Source: a virus. Taken from it: 21,175 bases of DNA. The stretch lies in IMG/VR virus record IMGVR_UViG_3300000148_000009, positions 1 through 21,175 of that record; one strand, given 5' to 3'. Positions 15,552-21,175 of this stretch are shown here, piece after piece; position 1 is the stretch's first letter, and every line of letters starts with the position of its first letter. The notes below the pieces were generated by a model. That model was given only the letters and a program-made list of their open reading frames with translations, had not been told where the DNA came from and made no database searches. The position numbers and the translations under genes were made by a program.

Positions 15552-17291
15552 TTATGCTGGGAAAGTTGCTCCAGTTGGTAAAATGTTAAAGTCTAGGTAA
15601 ATAAATTCTGCTGTTTTAGTTGGTTGTAAATAAACTGCACCAATTAGCTCATTTCTATCAATTACATCTGGTGTGTTGTTGGAATTATCCATTACAACTT
15701 TAAATGCATATAAACCTTGTCTTTGTTGAACTGATTCTAAGTATGGATTAACTTGACTTAAGAATGTATTTCTTGTAGCTGCTGTATTTTGTTCAAATAC
15801 TAATGTATCAGCGATTTGTGAAATATAATTTTTAAGAGTAATTAATAATCTTCTAACATTTACTCTATCTAAAGCACTTGCTTTAGTTTGTAATGTTTTC
15901 TGTCCAAATACTACTATTCCTTGTCCTGGGAATGTTGCTATTGGATTTACTTTTCCAGTATATAAAGTATCTCTATTAGTATTAGTTAATTTTCTTTCTG
16001 CTTGATTAACTGCTCCTAATCCCCCTCTATTGATACCTGCAGGTGCAAACCAAGGCTCTCCTGCTCTATCATTATAAGCATAAACTCCTGGTATCATTGT
16101 TGAAGCTGGAACCCAAACTAATTCTCTTGAATCTGGGTCAATTATTTGTAACCAAGGCCAATATGTAGCTACATATGAAGAATCAACTGTAGCTGCTTGA
16201 CTAGTTACTTGAGTTATTGTAGAATTATAATTAACTAAATCACCTACAAATATTGCATCTCCTCTTGTTTCACAATTTGATTGAATTGTTGTCCAACCAG
16301 CTCCTGAAGTACTATTTGCTAATATTAATCCAGGTGATGTAATTACATTATATCTAAATTCATCTCTATTAGCTAATAAATTAATTGCTGTAGTGTAATC
16401 GGTTCCTACTAAACCTTGAGAATCTGCATTTCTTATTGCTTGATAGAATCTTGAAGGAGCTCCACTTCCTGTTATATCACCTACTGCTGCGCCAAATGAT
16501 CCTGATTGAGCTGCAGGTATTGATCCTGTATAGATATCTTTAGGACTTCCGGCATTATCAAAGTAATTTGGAGTTTGAGCCTCAACGGCTGATACTCTTA
16601 TAAATCTTGAAGCATTAGGATAAGATCCAGATGATTGTAAATAAACACCAGTTCCTGATCCTCTTACTGTTTGTACTTGATCACCAATTACTTTTGATAT
16701 ATAATTAGTAGCTAAGGGATCTAATGATAAATTTGGGTAAGTTTCAATTACTTGTTTTGAAGTTTGAGTATCATTACCTTGTCTAAGCAATAAAGAAAAT
16801 ACACCTGATGAGGTATTAGGAGATGTTATTTCCCATCTAAAATTATCAGATGAACCACTTGCTAGTGTTCCGTTTGAACCATTAGGACCAACACTATTCA
16901 TTATATTACCTTCAGCTAATGTAGCTAATGTAAAAGGAGAAATATTAGCTGCAACAGTAGTTCCTACTGATCCCGTGTTAATTAATGATGATGTAGCTTG
17001 TGAAAATGCTCCAGGTGTAACTCTAGTTACCAATAATGTACTACCCCCATTTTGGAAGTAATTATATGCTGAAATTGATGTAAAGAATGTATATTGATTA
17101 GATCCACTTAAAAAGGTACTACCAAAGGCAGCTTCATATTCTGAGTAACTAGTTACTAGTTTGGGAATATTTTGTTGACCTTTTACAGTTGGTCCAATAA
17201 TTGCGGCTCCTGCTTGTATAGGACCTGCTGTTATTTGTGATTGGTCGTTTTCTCTTGCTAAAACACCCGGTGATATTAATACTTCTGCCAT
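15552..17291 (-). CDS. gp18: Tail sheath protein gp18
   Basis: A 579-residue contractile sheath protein (T4 gp18 is 659). The N-terminus EVLISPGVLARENDQSQITA is the typical sheath opening, followed by GPTVKGQQNIPKLVTSYSEY (about 33-52). The C-terminal domain, most conserved in sheaths, includes NRGGLGAVNQAERKLTNTNR, DTLYTGKVNPIATFPGQGIV, VFGQKTLQTKASALDRVNVR and RLLITLKNYISQIADTLVFE, ending in FIYLDFNILPTGATFPA. Hexameric rings of this protein surround the tube and contract to drive it into the host. The variable middle (about 100-330), rich in S, T, N and G, probably forms surface-exposed domains. Gene order sheath then tube is as in T4. A candidate late promoter precedes the ATG by 19 bases. 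Confidence 0.96.
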   Translation of the reverse strand: MAEVLISPGVLARENDQSQITAGPIQAGAAIIGPTVKGQQNIPKLVTSYSEYEAAFGSTFLSGSNQYTFFTSISAYNYFQNGGSTLLVTRVTPGAFSQATSSLINTGSVGTTVAANISPFTLATLAEGNIMNSVGPNGSNGTLASGSSDNFRWEITSPNTSSGVFSLLLRQGNDTQTSKQVIETYPNLSLDPLATNYISKVIGDQVQTVRGSGTGVYLQSSGSYPNASRFIRVSAVEAQTPNYFDNAGSPKDIYTGSIPAAQSGSFGAAVGDITGSGAPSRFYQAIRNADSQGLVGTDYTTAINLLANRDEFRYNVITSPGLILANSTSGAGWTTIQSNCETRGDAIFVGDLVNYNSTITQVTSQAATVDSSYVATYWPWLQIIDPDSRELVWVPASTMIPGVYAYNDRAGEPWFAPAGINRGGLGAVNQAERKLTNTNRDTLYTGKVNPIATFPGQGIVVFGQKTLQTKASALDRVNVRRLLITLKNYISQIADTLVFEQNTAATRNTFLSQVNPYLESVQQRQGLYAFKVVMDNSNNTPDVIDRNELIGAVYLQPTKTAEFIYLDFNILPTGATFPA

Positions 17292-17304
17292 TTTATATTA
17301 TTTT

Positions 17305-17320
17305 ATTTTGTTATAAATAT
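17305..17320 (-). promoter_or_regulatory. Candidate late promoter motif before the sheath gene
   Basis: The minus strand reads ATATTTATAACAAAAT, then AAAATAATATAAA to the ATG. It is identical over 16 bases to the copy before the tube gene. Confidence 0.55.
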
Positions 17321-17338
17321 TATGTTTTTTTTAAAAAA

Positions 17339-17593
17339 CTATGGAAGAGGAGTGAATTCTCCTGTTTCTAAAGAAATATTTCCCTTACCATATTTTTCTT
17401 CTAATTCTTTTGCTATTTTGATTTCTTCTAATTGAATCTTATTTAATTCTTCACCAAGTTCTTTTTTTCTTGTGTTCAAATTCATTATTCCTATTTCTAC
17501 TTCTCCAATTTGTCCCACTAAAATTTGAAAATCTTCTTTAATTTTTTTTACGTTTTTTATTTCTTCTTTTGATAAAACTTTACTTTTTGACAT
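17339..17593 (-). CDS. Small coiled-coil protein between gp15-like and sheath genes
   Basis: An 84-residue charged protein, mostly one long helix rich in K, E, I and L (residues 8-68, for example KKIKEDFQILVGQIGEVEIG and ELNKIQLEEIKIAKELEEKY), ending in GKGNISLETGEFTPLP. The heptad-like spacing of I/L/V suggests a coiled coil. I recall a similar ending in small proteins of other T4-like phages but cannot assign a function. It takes the place that terminase genes 16 and 17 hold between 15 and 18 in T4. It may be an assembly chaperone or scaffold, which is speculation. A weaker form of the late-promoter motif lies 38 bases upstream. Confidence 0.75.
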   Translation of the reverse strand: MSKSKVLSKEEIKNVKKIKEDFQILVGQIGEVEIGIMNLNTRKKELGEELNKIQLEEIKIAKELEEKYGKGNISLETGEFTPLP

Positions 17594-17626
17594 TACTTTT
17601 ATTTTTTAATTATTTTTTGATTTGCT

Positions 17627-17641
17627 ATCATTTATACATAT
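17627..17641 (-). promoter_or_regulatory. Weak candidate late promoter motif before the 84-residue gene
   Basis: The minus strand reads ATATGTATAAATGAT within the 68-base gap after the gp15-like gene. The first ten bases equal the copy before the gp26-like gene; the following bases differ from the YAAAAT of the others. It also contains TATAAATG, one base from the T4 late core. The ATG is 38 bases away. Confidence 0.35.
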
Positions 17642-17661
17642 CAACATTTTATTTGAAAATG

Positions 17662-18654
17662 CTATTGATTGGTTGGAGTTGTTGGGGGTACTCTATTTGT
17701 ATTTATTCTATTATTAGGTACTCGAGTCGAGGGAGGATCAACAAAATCGGTATAATCTCCATGTTGTATTTTAGTTTGGTCTGGTTGTGGTTTATTAATA
17801 TCATTTATATTACTTACTACTTCTGGGTTGAATGTTAATCTTGCTTTACTATGATATTTTTTAACAGAAGCTAGATCTTTTTGAAGAATATTCGGTACTA
17901 TATACCCATACATCTTTATACTAAATGTGCTTTTTACTACTCTTTCTTGATCTTTAGGAACTTCAACATTAGTAGCAATAGAATCTATAGTAGCTCTAAA
18001 TTGATATCTTTCGGGATTACCCCAATAAGAATCAGATGCATAATTAATAGCTTCAATTATACCATTCATTTGTTCAACATAATAGGTTGAGATTATACAA
18101 TCATAATTTAGAGTAACATAATCAGGAACAACTACAGCATACATTTCTTTTGTTGGTCTTCTATTATTTAAAATATTAAATTTATCATATACATTATCCG
18201 CACTATATGTTTTTTGGTATACTCTGTAATTATTGGGAAAATTAGCATCTAATTTATTAGTTACATTTCTATTTTTTTCAATATTTGTTCGTTTAAAAGT
18301 AATTAGGGGCATCATTATTCTCCCCTTTCTATCTCTAAAATATCCGTCTTTTTGAATTTGATTCCATCTTTCAGAATTAGCATATATTACTGGGACTTCT
18401 ACTCTTTTTCCATTTTGGACTACAGTAGGTTTAATTACATTATTAAAATAATAAAGTATAGTTTCATCAATATCATATAAACCAACAGTAAAGGGTTTAA
18501 CAGTATCATCTTTAAATGAAATTTGATTACTTCTATCAGTAATTTGATAAGCAGCATCATTAGGATTACCTGATTCTTTAGAATAAGGAGTATGCATTCC
18601 TTTACTCATCTCCTTTTGAGATTTTGGTACTACTTTTCTTCCTCTATTGGACAT
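17662..18654 (-). CDS. gp15: Tail terminator / tail completion protein gp15-like
   Basis: This 330-residue protein resembles T4 gp15 (272 residues), which caps the tail tube and sheath and joins the tail to the neck. Matching blocks are GLYDIDETILYYFNNVIKPT, NGKRVEVPVIYANSERWNQI, KDGYFRDRKGRIMMPLITFK, DCIISTYYVEQMNGIIEAI, SDSYWGNPERYQFRATID and VVKSTFSIKMYGYIVPN; the last ones parallel the T4 region with FKRDIKIV and WSLTFEVNGWMYPP. The N-terminal 40 residues are a basic, polar extension and the last 45 are P/N/T-rich and probably disordered. It overlaps the end of the gp14-like gene by 11 bases, so the two are translationally coupled. The order gp13-gp14-gp15 is kept from T4. Confidence 0.82.
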   Translation of the reverse strand: MSNRGRKVVPKSQKEMSKGMHTPYSKESGNPNDAAYQITDRSNQISFKDDTVKPFTVGLYDIDETILYYFNNVIKPTVVQNGKRVEVPVIYANSERWNQIQKDGYFRDRKGRIMMPLITFKRTNIEKNRNVTNKLDANFPNNYRVYQKTYSADNVYDKFNILNNRRPTKEMYAVVVPDYVTLNYDCIISTYYVEQMNGIIEAINYASDSYWGNPERYQFRATIDSIATNVEVPKDQERVVKSTFSIKMYGYIVPNILQKDLASVKKYHSKARLTFNPEVVSNINDINKPQPDQTKIQHGDYTDFVDPPSTRVPNNRINTNRVPPTTPTNQ

Positions 18655-19192
18655 GTTTTATACTTGTTATTAGTCGTTCTTGTGAAATCCCTACTTTGTC
18701 TGCAGGTACATAATGTGTTCTTGCTATTATTGATACATCATATCCAAAATTAGATAAATCAGTATTTCCTAAAGGGTTATTACCATTATCATCTAAGTTA
18801 GGGTAATCTGGATCTTTACCTACAAATAATTGATTGTTAATTATATCATCTATTTCATAATATCCATTTTCATACCACATAATATCACCAACTTGGGGAA
18901 CTACCTCAGCATCAACTAAATCATCTCTTAAAAATTTAAATGTACGACCTGATGTGAAATCAATACCTATATCAGATTCAGGGAAATTTTCATCTTGTCT
19001 TTCAATCAAGGCATTAAATAATACTGGAGCTTCATAATATTTTTCTTCAGCTGCTTCACCATAGATATTCACATTAGTTTCTTCTAATCTAAATTTATAT
19101 ATAGCACATTCTTGTACTATAATATCTCCCATTAGTTCTCTACTAATGCCTCTAAACATACTTATATCTCTTGCTCCTCCAAATAATGCCAT
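18644..19192 (-). CDS. gp14: Neck protein gp14-like
   Basis: A 182-residue protein with the N-terminal signature of T4-type gp14 neck proteins: MALFGGARDISMFRGISREL, MGDIIVQECAIYKFRLEETN, VNIYGEAAEEKYYEAPVLFN and ALIERQDENF. The middle (residues 105-130) reads VGDIMWYENGYYEIDDIIN, and SIIARTHYVPADKVGI closes the domain. T4 gp14 is about 256 residues, so this version is shorter. With gp13 it forms the neck where the filled head meets the tail. Its ATG is one base after the stop of the gp13-like gene and its end overlaps the gp15-like gene, so the three form one translational unit. Confidence 0.85.
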   Translation of the reverse strand: MALFGGARDISMFRGISRELMGDIIVQECAIYKFRLEETNVNIYGEAAEEKYYEAPVLFNALIERQDENFPESDIGIDFTSGRTFKFLRDDLVDAEVVPQVGDIMWYENGYYEIDDIINNQLFVGKDPDYPNLDDNGNNPLGNTDLSNFGYDVSIIARTHYVPADKVGISQERLITSIKHVQ

Positions 19193-19193
19193 A

Positions 19194-20357
19194 TTATCCT
19201 ATATAAATTGGGTAAGGTACTGCTGATTCAATTTTTATTAATGATTCTGCTTCTGATGCTTTTCTTTCTAATAATTTATCTCTTGATGTTTCATCAAAAT
19301 ATTCTCTTAATCTTGTAATTAATGCTGCTTTTTCTTCAGTTGCAGCTGATAGTAAATCTTGTTGGTTTAATGTGGCTTCGGCTCCGGGGATTGGTACTTG
19401 TGTATATTTACCCCTAATATATCCTAATATTTCTTTACATAAAGATAAAGTATAATCAAATATCCAACTTCTACCTATAGAATTAATTTGATTATAGTTA
19501 GGATTAGAATAGTTAACATTTGAAACATTTGTTACATTAAATGATCCTGAGGGTAATGTTGAAATTGGGTTATTTCTTTCAGACATTTTAATATATTGAA
19601 TATTTATTTTTCCATCTCTTTGAGGAATTGGAAATATTCTCAAGTTGTTATTTATTAGTTCAAAAGAAAATTGTGATCTTCTAATTTGATCATTCATTTC
19701 TATAGCTTGTATTTTCTGCATATCAAAACTAAGAGGCATCATTAATTCTGCACTACCTATACCAGGTGAGAAACCCCCCCAACCAAAGCTATCCATCATA
19801 TTCATCATACCTACTCCCGTTCCGGCATAAGGATCGAAGAATTTTGTAATTGCAGGTACTGATTCATAAAATACTCTTTTTACTTCTATAGAATCATTAT
19901 TCCCTAATCCTAAGGATTGTGAAGCCCATACTTTTAAATCATAATCTTGAGTACCTGTAGAAGATGAAATTGAACCATTATACCAAGTTACTGTTCCTCC
20001 TGTGCCTGCTTCTTCACCATACTGTTCTGTATAACGTACAACGCTAGCAAAATTTGGAGTTATTAATTCATGATTTAAATTAGATGCAGTAGGTGATCCT
20101 TCTATTGATAAATAATTTTCTCGTACTTTATAAGCATATAATTCATTACCATATGTAGTAATTGCTTCTTCAAATGCTGTGTAGAAATTTAAATCTTGTA
20201 ATTCTACATCCATTATTGGATAACCTAATCTTCGAGAGCAATAAGTAACTACTCTATCAGCATCGGTTTGGAAATCAATTTGGTTATCGTAGAAACCAAA
20301 AGGTGTGTCTCCAGGGAAGAAAGATGATGAACCAGGATAAATAGGGATTATAGCCAT
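19194..20357 (-). CDS. gp13: Neck protein gp13-like
   Basis: A 387-residue protein at the gp13 position of the neck cluster; T4 gp13 is 309 residues. The N-terminus has RVVTYCSRRLGYPIMDVELQ, LQDLNFYTAFEEAITTYGNE and YAYKVRENYL, a helical connector-type block. The middle contains a Gly/Met/Phe-rich stretch (about residues 170-200, GMMNMMDSFGWGGF). Then come NNNLRIFPIPQRDGKINIQY and a C-terminal helical part, WIFDYTLSLCKEILGYIRGK, RLREYFDETSRDKLLERKAS, ending in PYPIYIG. Position immediately before gp14- and gp15-like genes supports the assignment more than raw similarity. It is the first gene of the neck unit and has a candidate late promoter 12 bases upstream. Confidence 0.8.
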   Translation of the reverse strand: MAIIPIYPGSSSFFPGDTPFGFYDNQIDFQTDADRVVTYCSRRLGYPIMDVELQDLNFYTAFEEAITTYGNELYAYKVRENYLSIEGSPTASNLNHELITPNFASVVRYTEQYGEEAGTGGTVTWYNGSISSSTGTQDYDLKVWASQSLGLGNNDSIEVKRVFYESVPAITKFFDPYAGTGVGMMNMMDSFGWGGFSPGIGSAELMMPLSFDMQKIQAIEMNDQIRRSQFSFELINNNLRIFPIPQRDGKINIQYIKMSERNNPISTLPSGSFNVTNVSNVNYSNPNYNQINSIGRSWIFDYTLSLCKEILGYIRGKYTQVPIPGAEATLNQQDLLSAATEEKAALITRLREYFDETSRDKLLERKASEAESLIKIESAVPYPIYIG

Positions 20358-20363
20358 AATTTA

Positions 20364-20379
20364 ATTTTATTATAAATAT
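20364..20379 (-). promoter_or_regulatory. Candidate late promoter motif before the gp13-like gene
   Basis: The minus strand reads ATATTTATAATAAAAT, identical to the copy before the tape measure. The core ends 12 bases before the ATG, in a 35-base gap after the methyltransferase gene. Confidence 0.5.
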
Positions 20380-20392
20380 GGAAGAAAAATGT

Positions 20393-20947
20393 TTAATCGA
20401 TAACAATCTTAGGTACAAAATATTCTTTAGTCCTAAAATATTTATGTTTCATATTTTTTACAGGAGGATTTACTTTTATTTTTGTTACTGTTAAAGTACC
20501 CCATTTAAGATTATATCTTAATGTTTTTTCAATATCTGTATTGTAAAAAGTAACTATTCCTTTAGGTTTTAATGAAGTTTTTACATTATTGAGAAAATAG
20601 GGCCAGTTTTTTTCATTCCATGTATCATGCATAATACCATCATATTTTTTATCTTTTGGTATACTATCAAACCAATCACCTTTTATAGGTATTACGTTAG
20701 GTTTACCTTTAGCCCATTCTTGTAAACGTTCAAAGACTTCATCATGTATTTCAATTATAGTGTGGGATTTAATATCAGCTTCCTGTATGAAATCCGCACA
20801 TATATTCATACCAAAACCTATTTCTAATATATCACCCCCATTTTCAGTAACTATTTTAGCATGTTCCCCCATTAATGAAGTTTCCCAATCCATCATTATT
20901 TCTCTGCCATCTTCATCTAAAATTTTATCTTCTAAAAAAGTATACAT
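20393..20947 (-). CDS. GAMT/RMT2-like SAM-dependent guanidino N-methyltransferase
   Basis: A 184-residue class I methyltransferase. From memory it follows mammalian guanidinoacetate N-methyltransferase closely: MMDWETSLM (19-26, like the MERWETPYM block), DILEIGFGMNICADFIQEAD (39-58), HTIIEIHDEVFERLQEWAKG (62-81, acidic E66 binds SAM ribose), VIPIKGDWFD, YDGIMHDTWNE (102-112) and SLKPKGIVTFYN. The acidic residues E42 and D108 align with those reported to hold the guanidino group in GAMT. It is shorter than GAMT (236 residues) but contains the whole Rossmann core. Related enzymes methylate guanidinoacetate or the delta nitrogen of arginine in proteins (RMT2). The target here is unknown; a position just before the neck genes suggests a virion or host ribosomal protein, which is inference. 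No DNA methyltransferase motif (DPPY, PC) is present. Confidence 0.85.
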   Translation of the reverse strand: MYTFLEDKILDEDGREIMMDWETSLMGEHAKIVTENGGDILEIGFGMNICADFIQEADIKSHTIIEIHDEVFERLQEWAKGKPNVIPIKGDWFDSIPKDKKYDGIMHDTWNEKNWPYFLNNVKTSLKPKGIVTFYNTDIEKTLRYNLKWGTLTVTKIKVNPPVKNMKHKYFRTKEYFVPKIVID

Positions 20948-20971
20948 TTATTAAGGATTTACCCGATAGTA

Positions 20972-21175
20972 TTAACAATCAACTATACTTAAAATTATTC
21001 CATTATAACCAACTTGTACTGCAGCCCAAGTTGTTCTACCTGTTGCATACAAATACCAAAGTTCTTCTCCATTCCATGGATTATCATATGACGCATCACT
21101 TTCTAAAAATAAAACACCACCATCAACAATTGCAGTTGAAGGACTATATATGGTAAAACTAATAGTAGGTTCTGC
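20972..21175 (-). CDS. C-terminal fragment of unrecognised protein (start outside window)
   Basis: The last 67 codons of a minus-strand gene enter from the right edge and stop with TAA at 20972-20974. The visible part is rich in aromatic residues and beta-prone: FTIYSPSTAIVDGGVLFLES, DASYDNPWNGEELWYLYATG, TWAAVQVGYNGIILSIVDC. It looks like the end of a compact beta domain, as found in phage structural proteins, but I recognise no family. It precedes the methyltransferase by 24 bases and is probably in the same transcript. Too little is present to assign a role. Confidence 0.7.
   Translation of the reverse strand, partial: AEPTISFTIYSPSTAIVDGGVLFLESDASYDNPWNGEELWYLYATGRTTWAAVQVGYNGIILSIVDC

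Noticed and set aside
17324-17339. T8-A6 inverted repeat between the 84-residue gene and the sheath
   Set aside because: Pure A/T stem with almost no loop; too weak for a terminator call, and it touches the stop codon of the 84-residue gene.
20875-21156. Plus-strand frame of 93 codons over the gap before the methyltransferase
   Set aside because: It overlaps the methyltransferase start and the C-terminal fragment at 20972-21175 on the minus strand, both more protein-like.

Overview
The window is a 21.2-kb, strongly A+T-rich segment of a T4-like (contractile-tailed) bacteriophage genome. Every gene I can support lies on the minus strand, so genes are transcribed from high to low coordinates. 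Recognisable T4-type proteins are UvsX, gp32, gp53, gp26, gp19 (tube), gp18 (sheath) and the neck/terminator set gp13, gp14 and gp15. I see no host genes, integrase, tRNA, CRISPR array or insertion sequence. Almost no start codon has a Shine-Dalgarno sequence; leaders are A/T-rich. The gp32 homologue ends in an SSB-type DDLPF tip. Both features suggest a Bacteroidota host, but this is inference; no host marker is present.

Layout from right to left (direction of transcription). 21175-20972: C-terminal end of an unrecognised protein. 20947-20393: methyltransferase closely resembling guanidinoacetate N-methyltransferase. 20357-17662: neck and tail-terminator genes (gp13-, gp14- and gp15-like), tightly packed. 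17593-17339: small coiled-coil protein where T4 would have terminase genes. 17291-15018: sheath and tube, then a clear hairpin terminator at 14965-14992. 14917-13864: gp26-like tail chaperone with a second overlapping frame that looks reached by ribosomal frameshifting on a seven-T run. 13833-4472: tape measure, a small hypothetical, a 638-residue tube-junction-like protein, gp53, a 1142-residue hub carrying a C-terminal DUF5675-like domain, and a structural protein. 4439-1: replication/recombination block with a divergent family-A DNA polymerase, an unknown protein, gp32, UvsX and the start of a 5'-3' exonuclease.

The genes fit two jobs. The right three quarters build the neck, contractile tail and baseplate; the left quarter copies and recombines phage DNA. 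A repeated motif (minus strand ATATTTATAA or ATATGTATAA, often followed by YAAAAT) precedes seven structural genes that are not packed against the gene before them and is a candidate late promoter.

There is no obvious new defence-type system. The points most worth a second look are the candidate +1/-2 frameshift in the tail chaperone pair, the small polymerase with altered motifs A and C, the GAMT-like methyltransferase in the virion operon, the hub fused to a DUF5675-like domain, the candidate late promoter, and a gp32 that has lost its zinc site and gained an SSB-like tail.
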